Positions 8,035 through 16,472 of a stretch of 64,000 nucleotides of DNA are shown here, one piece after another (position 1 is the stretch's first letter; every line of letters begins with the position of its first letter). Position numbers and translations under genes: made by a program. The stretch is from assembly GCF_011516635.5 (NCBI RefSeq), contig NZ_CP096255.1, forward strand, positions 9,621,501 through 9,685,500. Reading direction: 5' to 3'. The notes beneath the pieces were generated by a model. That model was not told the DNA's origin. It saw only the letters and a program-made list of their open reading frames with translations, and did no database searches. This DNA is from Bradyrhizobium barranii subsp. apii. Lineage in GTDB: Bacteria > Pseudomonadota > Alphaproteobacteria > Rhizobiales > Xanthobacteraceae.

Positions 8035-8766
8035 TTACGCCTTCTCGCCCGCGGGCGAGAACAGATAGCCGCCGCCGCGGATGGTGCGGATCACGGCTGG
8101 CTTGGTCGGGTCGGGCTCGATCTTGCGGCGGATGCGCATGATGCGCAGATCCACCGCGCGGTCGAAGGCTTCGGCGTCGCGCGCATTGGCCAGTTCGAGC
8201 AGGCGCTCGCGCGACAGCACGCGCTTCGGATTGGCCGCAAACACCTTGAGCAGCCCGAACTCGGACGCGGTGAGCGGGTGCTCGTTGCCTTCGTCGTCGC
8301 GCAAGGCCTGAGCTTCGAGGTCGAGCCATTTGGTGCCGAAGCGCACCAATTGATCCTTGTCCGATTTGGCGGGCGCGGTCTCGGCCGCCTTCACCGGCGT
8401 GCTTCGCCGCAACACCGAGCGGATGCGCGCCATCAGCTCGCGCAGCTCGCAGGGCTTTGCCACGTAATCGTCGGCGCCGAGCTCGAGACCGACGACACGG
8501 TCGATCGGGCTCGCGGTCGCCGTCAGCATGATCACGGGCACGTTGATGCGGCTCTTGAGGTCGCGGATGATCGAGAGGCCGTCTTCCTCGGGCATGTTGA
8601 GGTCGAGCACAACGAGGTCGGGCATGCTGCCGTCGATCGCGGTGCGCAAGCTCTTGCCGCCGTCGCACAGCGTCACGGTGAAGCCGTGCATCTTGAGGTA
8701 ATCACCGACCATCTCCCGGGCCGGGGCCTCGTCGTCGACGATCATGATGTGCTGGCTTTGGGTCAT
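8035..8766 (-). CDS. OmpR-family response regulator
   Basis: A 243-residue protein. The receiver domain (about 5-120) has the acidic pair Asp11/Asp12, phospho-acceptor Asp55 (LVVLDLNMP), Thr82 and Lys104. The winged-helix DNA-binding domain (about 140-235) contains LTASEFGLLKVF and VIRTIRGGGYLF. It is the last gene of the operon that begins with a TRAP-type binding protein and has two histidine kinases (13592 to 8035). Phosphorylation by one or both kinases is expected to change its binding to target promoters. Targets are not evident in the window. Confidence 0.92.
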   Translation of the reverse strand: MTQSQHIMIVDDEAPAREMVGDYLKMHGFTVTLCDGGKSLRTAIDGSMPDLVVLDLNMPEEDGLSIIRDLKSRINVPVIMLTATASPIDRVVGLELGADDYVAKPCELRELMARIRSVLRRSTPVKAAETAPAKSDKDQLVRFGTKWLDLEAQALRDDEGNEHPLTASEFGLLKVFAANPKRVLSRERLLELANARDAEAFDRAVDLRIMRIRRKIEPDPTKPAVIRTIRGGGYLFSPAGEKA

Positions 8767-8790
8767 ATCACTCAGATCTCGGTACTCGAA

Positions 8791-10536
8791 TCACGGCAAC
8801 TCGGTCGCGGGCAGGGTGATGGTGAAGGTCGATCCCGTGCCGGGACCGTCGCTCTCGGCCGTCACCTCGCCGCCATGCATGTCGATAATACGCTTGACGA
8901 TGGAAAGCCCAAGCCCCGTCGAGCTCTCGCCCGCGGTCGGTTTGGCCGACAGCCGCTGGAACCGGCCGAACAGGCGGCCGAGATCCTCCGGCGACAGGCC
9001 GGCGCCCTCGTCGCTGACGCGGACGACGGTATCGCTGGCCTCATGGGTGACGGCGACGATGATCTTGCCGCCGATCGGGCTGTATTTGATGGCGTTGCTG
9101 ATCAGATTGTCGATCGCCTCGCGGATGCGGTCGGTGTCGCACATGGTGACGATGTTGGGTGGCGCCGTGACGCTGATTGCCTGCTGCTTGTTGACCGCGA
9201 GCGGGTGGTTGGCATCGGCGACCTCTTTCACCAGCGCAGCGACGTCGACCGGCTCGCGGCGGATGGTGATGTCGAAGGCATCGGCCATCGCGTCGGAGAT
9301 CAGATGATCGACCATCGTGGTCAGGCGCTTCGTGGCATCGCGGATGTGATCGACCTGGGCGACCACGCCGTCGGACGAGGCGCCGGTCGAGATCAGCTCC
9401 TTCAGCATCTCGGTGCGGCCGAGGATGACGCCCAGCGGGTTCTTGAGGTCGTGGGCGACGGTGCCGAGAATCTCGTTCTTGAAGCCGTTGGCGCGCTGCA
9501 GCCGCAGCCATTGCGCCGAGAGGCGGCGGTTGGCCTGCATCAGCGCGCGGGTACGCTGGGCGACGCGGTCCTCGAGCTGCGTGTTGGCGTCTTGGAGCTG
9601 CTGGTAGAGGATGACGTTGTCGAAGGCGATCGAGAGCCGGCTGGAGAAGATCTCGACCAGCGAGCGGTCGGTCTCGGACAGCTCGCGCTCGGCCTGCAGC
9701 AGCACCACCACCTCGCGGCCGGAGCCGGTCCGCAGATAGATCACGCTGCGGTGGTCGGCGAATTCGTTCTTGCGGCCCTGGAACGCGGCTTCCACCATCG
9801 TCCGCAGATCGGGGTCGAGCGCCTTCGACGAGGTCGTGCCGATGAAGCGGCTGTAGCAGCCGCTGCCGGCGAGCACGGAGAGCTCGGGGTCCACGCCGCC
9901 ATTGTCGCGCAGCACCAGTATGCCGGCGCAATCGACATTGAGCAGCGAGGCGAGCTGGGTCAGCACGCCCTCGGCGAGCCGCTGCATCGACTTGAAGTCG
10001 TACAGCGTCGAGGCGGCGTCGATGATGATCTCGAGCCCGCGCCGGGTCTGCACCATGCGCTCGAGCTGCTGATAGGAGCGCAGCGCCGCGGTCAGCGAGG
10101 TGAACAGCTTGTCGGCGGTGAGCTCGGTCTTGGCCTTGTAGTCGTTGATGTCGTACTGGACGATCACGCGCCGCTCCGGCGCCTGGCCAGGCTGTCCCGT
10201 GCGCAGGATGATACGTACGGTCTCGTTCTTGAGCTCGTTGCGGATGAACTCGACCAGCTCGAGGCCGGCGACATCGGTCTCCATGATGACGTCGAGCAGC
10301 ACGGCGGCGATATCGCCATGCGCGGCCATCAGCTTGCGACCTTCCGCCGCGGAATGGGCGGAGAGGATCTCCAGCCCCTGGCCGTTGAGGCTGTAGTCGG
10401 ACAGCGCGAAGCGGGTGCCGTCGTGCACGGCCGGATCGTCGTCGATGACGGCGATCTTCCACTTCCGTGCGTTCTGGTCCTCCGGTGCGGTACCGGTATC
10501 GTCGATCAGGTGGAGGACATCGTCCTGTTCGGCCAT
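8791..10536 (-). CDS. Receiver-GAF-like-histidine kinase hybrid (DUF3369 type)
   Basis: A 581-residue cytoplasmic protein with no membrane segment. Residues about 27-150 form an atypical receiver (IAVIDDDPAVHDG, probable acceptor Asp82 in LLDVIMETD). Residues about 165-315 match the GAF-like DUF3369 region. A coiled coil (312-345) is followed by a HisKA domain with phospho-acceptor His362 (TVAHDLKNPLG) and an HATPase domain (DNLISNAIKYS, DEGAGLSPEDLGR, GLGLSIVKRI). It starts inside the 3' end of the upstream membrane kinase gene, overlapping by 31 bp. It could receive phosphate from that kinase and pass it to the OmpR-type regulator. Confidence 0.88.
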   Translation of the reverse strand: MAEQDDVLHLIDDTGTAPEDQNARKWKIAVIDDDPAVHDGTRFALSDYSLNGQGLEILSAHSAAEGRKLMAAHGDIAAVLLDVIMETDVAGLELVEFIRNELKNETVRIILRTGQPGQAPERRVIVQYDINDYKAKTELTADKLFTSLTAALRSYQQLERMVQTRRGLEIIIDAASTLYDFKSMQRLAEGVLTQLASLLNVDCAGILVLRDNGGVDPELSVLAGSGCYSRFIGTTSSKALDPDLRTMVEAAFQGRKNEFADHRSVIYLRTGSGREVVVLLQAERELSETDRSLVEIFSSRLSIAFDNVILYQQLQDANTQLEDRVAQRTRALMQANRRLSAQWLRLQRANGFKNEILGTVAHDLKNPLGVILGRTEMLKELISTGASSDGVVAQVDHIRDATKRLTTMVDHLISDAMADAFDITIRREPVDVAALVKEVADANHPLAVNKQQAISVTAPPNIVTMCDTDRIREAIDNLISNAIKYSPIGGKIIVAVTHEASDTVVRVSDEGAGLSPEDLGRLFGRFQRLSAKPTAGESSTGLGLSIVKRIIDMHGGEVTAESDGPGTGSTFTITLPATELP

Positions 10537-12593
10537 TGAGAAGTCCCGTCAGTCTCTGTGCTTTGCGCGCCGCCCTTGGCGACCCGGGGCATGATAATGC
10601 GAAAAGTAGTGCCTTGTCCCAGCTTGGATTCCAGCATCATGCGCCCGCCGAGCTGCTGGGTGACAAGGTTATAGACGATATGCAAGCCGAGTCCCGTACC
10701 GCCTTCATTGCGCCGGGTGGTAAAGAATGGGTCAAAGGCCTGGCGCTGCACGTCAGGGGTCATGCCGGCCCCGTCATCGGCGAAGATGATCTCGATGTCG
10801 TCGGTCCCGCGCGGCCGCGCCGAGATCGTGATGGTGCCGGCGCGGCCGTCGGCAAAGGCGTGGTTGGCGGCGTTGAGGAAGAGGTTGGTCAGGATCTGGC
10901 CGTAGGAGCCGGGATAGCCGTCGAGCAGGAGCCCCTCGGGCACGTCGGCCTGGAGCGTGATCGGCGAGCGCTTGAGGACCGGACGCAGGCTGGCGATGAT
11001 CTGGTCGGTAGCTTCGCTGAGTGAGAACTGCCGCCGCTCGGCATGCGAGCGGTCGACCGCGACCTGCTTGAACGACTGGATCAGCTCGCCGGCGCGGGTG
11101 AGGTTGGCGACGAGCTGCTGCGAGGCGTCGCGCGAGGACTGCACGAACTCCTCCAGCTGCGAGCGCCGCAGGCCGCCGTCGCCCTTGAGCTGGGCCTCGA
11201 AGATCTCGGTGCGCCGGGCGAAGCTGGAAGCGACGGTCAGGCTGATGCCGATCGGGTTGTTGACCTCGTGCGCGACGCCGGCGACGAGGCCGCCGAGCGC
11301 CGCCAGCCGTTCGGCGTCGATCAAATTCTGCTGCGCGGTGTTGAGCTCGAGCAGCGCGCTCTCGGCCTTCTCCTTGGACGCGCGCAGCTCGTCCTCGGTC
11401 TCGCGTTTCGCGATCGCGTTCTCGCGGAACACATCGACGGCGCGCGCCATGGCGCCGACCTCGTCGCGTGCCTTGGTGCCCTGCACTTCGCGGTCGAGGT
11501 CGCCGAGCGTGATCGCGCGCATCGCGGTCATGATCTGCTGCAGCGGCAGGCGGATCGACAGCGCGATCAGCACGCCGGCGGTGAGGATGATGCCGAGGAA
11601 GATCACCGCGATCGACAGCACCCGCCGCGAGATATCGGCGAGGGTGCGATCAAACGTCTCCTGCGCCTTCTGCTCGCGCTGGCGCATCTTGGTGGAGAGG
11701 TCGTCGATGGCGCCGATCGCCTCGGCCTGGCTGGCGTCGATGGTGTTGCGCAGCAATTCGGTGCGGCTCGTCAGCTGCTCGGAGAGTTTGGCGAAACCCT
11801 CGCGCAGCGCCATGGTGCGGGTCCCGAGCCGTTGCAGCGCCATGCGCTGCAGGTCGTTGTCGGCGAGATCGATCATGACCGGAATGGTCTTCTCGATCGT
11901 CTCGGTGTTGCGGCGCGCGTCGTCGGCGGCGCCCGGCGAGAGCGACAGATAGTAGGAGTTGGCGGCCACCAGCATCGCGGTGAAGGCCTCGCGGGACTTG
12001 CCGAGCGAGGGCCAGATCAGGGCGTCGCGATGACCGGTGGCACCTTCGATGATGGAATAGAGCCCGGCCATGTCCCGGGCCGGGCCCTGCACCTGCTCCT
12101 CATAGGTCTTGGCGATGGTCGCCTGCACGCCGCGCAGTTCGCCGAAGCCGTTGAGGAAGCGGTCGGTGGTGCGCTCCAGCTCCTCGACTGAGCCCGACAG
12201 CATCGGGTCCTTGGCGGCACGGTCGGTGAGCGTGCCCAGCACCGCCTCGCGCAGCAGCAGGATCTCGGCAAACAGGTCCGGGCTCGGCTGGTTGATGTAG
12301 CGGTGGATCAGATTGTGCAGGCGCCCGGTCTCGCTCTCGAGCAGCGCCAGGATGCGGTCGGACTCGCGCACCTGGCGGACGTCGCCCCAGGCCGAGCCCA
12401 GCACCTGCGTGCCGTTCCAGATCAGCCCCACCAGCACCACGACCACGGCCGAGTTCAGCGCCGCGATCGACAGGATGCGCCAGCGGATCGGCACCGCGCG
12501 GAGCATCCCGACCAGGCGTGCGCGCAGCCGCCCGAGCGGGCCGGGCGGCCTGTCTGCGTGCTCGCTGTGTCCAAGTGCAGCCAAGCGGCTCAC
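10506..12593 (-). CDS. Membrane histidine kinase with large periplasmic sensor region
   Basis: A 695-residue protein. TM1 is about 39-60 and TM2 about 325-346, and between them lies a 260-residue all-helical periplasmic domain. After TM2 comes a HAMP domain (about 347-400), a coiled coil, the HisKA motif with His442 (VAGVAHEVNNPIG) and an HATPase domain (NLFLNAANHAF, DDGAGM, GTGLGLHIVYNL). The start ATG overlaps the stop of the binding-protein gene by 4 bp, so the two are translationally coupled. The helical periplasmic region plus a co-encoded binding protein resembles the TorS/TorT layout, which suggests ligand sensing through the binding protein. Confidence 0.88.
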   Translation of the reverse strand: MSRLAALGHSEHADRPPGPLGRLRARLVGMLRAVPIRWRILSIAALNSAVVVVLVGLIWNGTQVLGSAWGDVRQVRESDRILALLESETGRLHNLIHRYINQPSPDLFAEILLLREAVLGTLTDRAAKDPMLSGSVEELERTTDRFLNGFGELRGVQATIAKTYEEQVQGPARDMAGLYSIIEGATGHRDALIWPSLGKSREAFTAMLVAANSYYLSLSPGAADDARRNTETIEKTIPVMIDLADNDLQRMALQRLGTRTMALREGFAKLSEQLTSRTELLRNTIDASQAEAIGAIDDLSTKMRQREQKAQETFDRTLADISRRVLSIAVIFLGIILTAGVLIALSIRLPLQQIMTAMRAITLGDLDREVQGTKARDEVGAMARAVDVFRENAIAKRETEDELRASKEKAESALLELNTAQQNLIDAERLAALGGLVAGVAHEVNNPIGISLTVASSFARRTEIFEAQLKGDGGLRRSQLEEFVQSSRDASQQLVANLTRAGELIQSFKQVAVDRSHAERRQFSLSEATDQIIASLRPVLKRSPITLQADVPEGLLLDGYPGSYGQILTNLFLNAANHAFADGRAGTITISARPRGTDDIEIIFADDGAGMTPDVQRQAFDPFFTTRRNEGGTGLGLHIVYNLVTQQLGGRMMLESKLGQGTTFRIIMPRVAKGGAQSTETDGTSQWPNRTMSST

Positions 12594-13592
12594 TCCACCT
12601 TGCGAATGCGTTCGATCAGCGCGGCCGCGGCGGGATCGCGCCCCGCCTTGGCATAGATCGCAGCCATCGCGTCCTCGAACGGCTTGCGGTCGATATCCCT
12701 GGCGACGGTGATGCCGGCGGCTTCAGCCTTGTGCTGCGACTGCTCCTCGAGGTCGCGCCACTTCTCGCGCATGAACCGGCTGGAGCGAGCCGCGGCCTCG
12801 CGGAATATCTGCTGGTCGTCCGCCGACAGGCTTTTCCAGGCCTTCAGCGAGATCACCAGCACTTCCGGGCTCATCGTGTGCTCGGTGAGCGCGAGGTGGC
12901 CGGCCTGTTTGTAATGGTCTGTCGTCACGAAAGATGGCCAGTTGTTTTCGGCGCCGTCGATCAGATGGTTGGCAAGCCCGGTGAGCACCTGCCCGTAGGG
13001 CATCTCCACCGGCTCGGCGCCGAGCGAGCGAATCATCTCGCTCATCAACTCCGACTGCTGCACCCGGATCCGCAATCCCCTGAGGTCGGCGACACTCCGT
13101 ATCGGACGGACACCGTTGTAGATCGACCGCGCGCCGGAATCGTAGAAGGCGAGCCCGACGAAGCCGTAGGGCTCGAAACTGCCGAGGATCTCGCTGCCGA
13201 TCGGCCCGTCCAGCACCTTCTGCATGTGCTCGATGGACCGGAACAGGAACGGCATGGCGAGCACGTTCATCGCCGGGACGAAGTTGCCGATCAGCGCCAC
13301 ATTGGTCCGGTTGAGGTCGATCGCGCCGACCCTGGTCTGCTCGATGGTCTCCTTCTCTTCGCCGAGCTGACGGGAGTGGAACACCTTGATCTCGTGCCGG
13401 CCGCCGGTGCGCTCGGCAATCAGCGCGCCCAATGTAGCGCAGCGCCTGGACGGTCGGGTAATCCTCGGCCTGGGTGTCGGCGGCGCGGAATTCGCGCGCA
13501 GCTGCGCTCGTCGCGCAGACCGCGAGCAGAAGCGCGACGAAGATCAACCCGGTCCGCGAGAGTTCGGCACGGTTCAGCACTGGCACACTCAA
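12590..13592 (-). pseudogene. TRAP transporter DctP-type binding protein, split by a 1-nt insertion
   Basis: The N-terminal part (from 13592) reads a signal peptide (LIFVALLLAVCATSAAAREF) and AADTQAEDYPTVQALRY, then leaves frame at about 13431-13433. The mature protein continues in another frame as GALIAERTGGRHEIKVFHS down to 12590. The DNA reads TACATTGGGC on the coding strand where TACATGGGC would keep a normal DctP sequence (YMGALIAERTGG). One extra T therefore breaks the gene. The remainder is intact DctP fold with no stops, so the change is recent or an assembly error. No DctQ/DctM permease is nearby. The 3' end overlaps the kinase gene. Confidence 0.85.
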
Positions 13593-13787
13593 CCCCTCAG
13601 TGGTGGAGTCTATGGCGAAGCCAAAAGGTTCAACGCAATCTAGCAGATGGTTGAGGGAAGGCCATCCCGCCGCACCCGGCGGCGCGATTGTGCGGCGCGG
13701 CCGCCGTTCATTCCCGGTTGAAACAGGAAATGCCGCGCCTTAAGCAGGTATGGTCGCCTTTTGCCGCGCGACACGGGAAGAGCCATC

Positions 13788-15113
13788 GTGATTTCAGCAT
13801 CGAGTCTTTTGCGGATCGTCGCCGCTTTCATCGTCCTCGCAATGCCTCTTCAGGCGCGCGCCGCCACCGACATCGCGCTGTGGCACGCCATGTCCGGCGA
13901 GCTTGGCCGGCAGCTCGAGAAGCTCGCCGCCGACTTCAACGCCTCGCAGTCCGATTACCGCATCGTGCCTGCTTACAAGGGCAACTACACCGAGACGGTG
14001 ACGGCGGCGATCTTCGCCTTCCGCTCGCGCAGCCAGCCGGCGATCGTCCAGGTCAACGAGGTCGCGACCGCCACCATGACCGCGGCCAAGGGCGCGATCT
14101 ATCCCGTGTTCACCATGATGCGGGACATGAACGAGCCGTTCTCGCTGGGCGATTACCTTCCCGCAGTCTCCGGCTATTACACCGATGCGGCCGGCAATCT
14201 GTTGTCCTTCCCGTTCAATTCCTCGACGCCGATCCTCTATTACAACAAGACCATGTTCCGCGACGCGGGCCTCGATCCGGAGACGCCGCCGAAGACATGG
14301 CCCGAGCTTGGGCTTGCCGCAAAACGCCTGCGCGAGCGCGGCGCTGTGTGCGGCTTCACCACCTCCTGGCCGTCCTGGATCCACATCGAGAATTTCTCCG
14401 CCTTCCACAATCTGCCGCTCGCGACACGGACCAATGGCTTTGCGGGGCTGGATGCCGAGCTGACCATCAACAACCCGGTCGTCGTGCAACACATCGCCCA
14501 GCTCGCCGAGTGGCAGAAGGACAAGGTGTTCGACTACGGCGGCCGCGGGCAGTTGGCCGAGCCGCGCTTCCAGAAGGGCGAATGCGGCATCTTCATCGGC
14601 TCCTCGGCGACGCGGGCCGACATCAAGGCGAATTCGAAGTTCGACATCGGCTACGGCATGATGCCGTACTGGCCCGATGTGAAGAACGCGCCGCAGAACT
14701 CGATCATCGGCGGTGCCACGCTGTGGGTGCTGCGCGACCGCCCGCGCGCGGAATACAAGGGCGTGGCACGGTTCTTCGCCTATCTGTCGCAGCCCGGCGT
14801 GCAAGCCGCCTGGCACCAGAACACCGGTTATCTGCCGATCACCCGCGCCGCCTTCGAGCTGACGCGCGCGCAGGGCTTTTACGAGCGCAATCCGGGCTCC
14901 GCGATCTCGTTCGAGGAGATCACGCTGCATCAGCCGACGGAGAACTCGAAGGGCATCCGGCTCGGCTCCTTCGTGCTGATCCGCGGCGCAATCGAGGACG
15001 AGCTGGAGCAGGCCTTTACCGGCCAGAAGGGCGCACAGGCCGCGCTCGATGCCGCGGTCGAGCGCGGCAACAAGCTGCTGCGCCAGTTCGAGCGCGCCAG
15101 CCCGGACCGTTAG
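13788..15113 (+). CDS. UgpB-like ABC transporter substrate-binding protein
   Basis: A 441-residue protein with a signal peptide (ISASSLLRIVAAFIVL to QARAA) and a family-1 solute-binding fold. Recognisable UgpB features are DIALWHAMSGELG, QVNEVATATM, SFPFNSSTPILYYNKTMF and STRAD-like GSSATRADIK. UgpB proteins bind glycerol-3-phosphate or its phosphodiesters in the periplasm. I chose GTG 13788, preceded by GGGAAGAG, over an upstream TTG at 13761. UgpA, UgpE and UgpC are not next to it, so its transporter must be encoded elsewhere. Confidence 0.83.
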   Translation: MISASSLLRIVAAFIVLAMPLQARAATDIALWHAMSGELGRQLEKLAADFNASQSDYRIVPAYKGNYTETVTAAIFAFRSRSQPAIVQVNEVATATMTAAKGAIYPVFTMMRDMNEPFSLGDYLPAVSGYYTDAAGNLLSFPFNSSTPILYYNKTMFRDAGLDPETPPKTWPELGLAAKRLRERGAVCGFTTSWPSWIHIENFSAFHNLPLATRTNGFAGLDAELTINNPVVVQHIAQLAEWQKDKVFDYGGRGQLAEPRFQKGECGIFIGSSATRADIKANSKFDIGYGMMPYWPDVKNAPQNSIIGGATLWVLRDRPRAEYKGVARFFAYLSQPGVQAAWHQNTGYLPITRAAFELTRAQGFYERNPGSAISFEEITLHQPTENSKGIRLGSFVLIRGAIEDELEQAFTGQKGAQAALDAAVERGNKLLRQFERASPDR

Positions 15114-15157
15114 CGATGGGAAGCTTGGCGTTGGTTGGAGCGCGAGACCCTTCCACG

Positions 15158-15244
15158 TCGTCATGGCCGGGCTTGTCCCGGCCATCCACGCCTTGGCCGC
15201 AGCACGAAGAACGTGGATGCCCGGGACAAGCCCGGGCATGACGG
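15158..15244. repeat. Palindromic repeat family C
   Basis: An intact copy of the repeat split by the IS at 1047-2098. GTCATGGCCGGGCTTGTCCC is paired with GGGACAAGCCCGGGCATGAC around ATCCACG/CGTGGAT inner arms. Confidence 0.8.
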
Positions 15245-15250
15245 ACTCAA

Positions 15251-16213
15251 ATGATTAAGCTCGTGATGTCGATGACACTTCCTCAATTCGCCGACGCTGA
15301 AGCCTTTCGCGCCTTCCGCTCCGATTCGTCTCGATGGCTGCCGATCGCGCTCGACATCGCGCGCAGCCACGGTCTCGATGTCAGCGCGCCGCATGTGTTC
15401 GTAACAGGCACCAATCTCGTCGTCGGCCTCGGCGACAAGCTGATCCTGAAAATCTTCCCGCCGCACTTGCGCGCACAGTTCGTCTCCGAGCGCGGATCGC
15501 TGATGCAGCTTGCCGGCCGTCTTCATCTGCCGATCCCCGAGATCGTCGCGGAAGGGGAGCGTGATGGCTGGCCTTATCTCGTCATGACGCGCCTTGCCGG
15601 CACGCTCGGCTCGGAGGTCTGGCCGCAGCTTGCGGAAGACCAGAAGGAACGCCTGCTGCGCCAGATCGGCGAGACCATCGCCGCCGTGCAGCGCGCGCCG
15701 CTCGGACCGCTCGCGCAAATCCAGCCGCACTGGGACGAGTTCATGTGCGCGCAGATGCGGGGCTGCAAGGCGCGGCACTCGCGCCTCGGCCTTGCACCGA
15801 AATTCCTCGAAGGCCTCGACGATCTCCTGCGCGACGCGGCCGAGCTGATTCCGATGGATGCGCCGCCGGTGATCCTGGTCGGCGAATATATCCCCCAGAA
15901 CTTCCTGCTCGCCTGCCACGACGATCAATGGTCGCTCGCCGGCCTGTTCGACTTCGGCGACGTGCTGACGGGATGGCGCGACTACGATCTGCTCGGCCCC
16001 GGCGCCTTCATGGCGGCGGGCCGGCCGGGGAGGGTGCGCAGTCTGCTCGAGGGCTTTGGCTATGCAAAGCCGGACTATGCGCTCAAGCGCCGGCTGATGG
16101 CGCTGATGCTGCTGCACCGCGCCAGTGACCTCAATAGCCACGTCTGTATCGAGGGCTGGCAGGACAGGGCGAACGATCTCGTCGAGTTGCAGGATCTGAT
16201 CTGGGCGGGCTGA
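15251..16213 (+). CDS. APH-family (aminoglycoside phosphotransferase-like) protein with unusual catalytic loop
   Basis: A 320-residue protein with the kinase-like APH fold: an N-lobe with KLILKIFPP (Lys67), a hinge near YLVMTRLAG, and the Mg-binding DFGD (Asp234). The catalytic loop usually reads HGDxxxxN but here reads VGEYIPQN (residues 210-217), with Glu212 where the catalytic Asp is expected. Some APH-like families tolerate this, so activity is uncertain. Substrate is unknown, and there is no reason to call it a resistance gene. Internal ATGs at 15266 and 15275 are alternative starts. Confidence 0.7.
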   Translation: MIKLVMSMTLPQFADAEAFRAFRSDSSRWLPIALDIARSHGLDVSAPHVFVTGTNLVVGLGDKLILKIFPPHLRAQFVSERGSLMQLAGRLHLPIPEIVAEGERDGWPYLVMTRLAGTLGSEVWPQLAEDQKERLLRQIGETIAAVQRAPLGPLAQIQPHWDEFMCAQMRGCKARHSRLGLAPKFLEGLDDLLRDAAELIPMDAPPVILVGEYIPQNFLLACHDDQWSLAGLFDFGDVLTGWRDYDLLGPGAFMAAGRPGRVRSLLEGFGYAKPDYALKRRLMALMLLHRASDLNSHVCIEGWQDRANDLVELQDLIWAG

Positions 16214-16308
16214 ACCCGCCTGGCCATCTGCGAAGTGGGCGCCGCGACGTCCTGCTCAATCCGGCAGCGCTCAATCTTTCAGCTTATTTTTAGAGCAGAA
16301 TCGCATCT

Positions 16309-16359
16309 TTGTATGCAATTGATCGGCTTGATCAAAGCGCGATCAATCGCCGAAATATC
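16309..16359. promoter_or_regulatory. Cluster of inverted repeats upstream of the sigma-54 promoter
   Basis: ATTGATCG (16318-16325) and CGATCAAT (16340-16347) are perfect inverted arms around TTGATCAA (16328-16335). TTGTATGCAA overlaps on the left (16309-16318) and CGAAATATC lies at 16351-16359. The set sits 55-105 bp upstream of the -24 element, where an enhancer-binding activator or the GntR regulator of this locus might bind. Function is inferred from position only. Confidence 0.4.
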
Positions 16360-16414
16360 AAAAAGATTATTCAGAATCAGTATCTTATGTGGAAATTAAG
16401 GCGTCGTTAAGCGC

Positions 16415-16430
16415 TGGCACGAACCTTGCG
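16415..16430 (+). promoter_or_regulatory. Sigma-54 (-24/-12) promoter of the ABC importer/atzGEH operon
   Basis: TGGCACGAACCTTGCG matches the RpoN consensus TGGCACG-N4-TTGCW at all but the last base, with the exact GG-N10-GC spacing. It lies 43 bp upstream of the ATG of the binding-protein gene, giving an expected transcript start near 16441. Sigma-54 dependence would fit nitrogen control. Confidence 0.8.
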
Positions 16431-16472
16431 AATCCCTGTTCCAACCAGAAACTTTGCGTTGGAGCATTTTCC

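Noticed and set aside
8023..10539. An 838-codon open frame on the plus strand
   Set aside because: It is antisense to the response regulator and receiver-kinase genes, both with full domain signatures. The product is a low-complexity Asp/His/Gly/Arg-rich shadow of GC-biased coding DNA.
15251..16213. Aminoglycoside resistance gene
   Set aside because: The APH fold is shared by many small-molecule kinases, and the catalytic loop differs from resistance enzymes; there is no resistance context.
16389..16472. An upstream start for the Tat-exported binding protein
   Set aside because: It would add 28 codons overlapping the sigma-54 promoter and would bury the Tat signal inside the protein.
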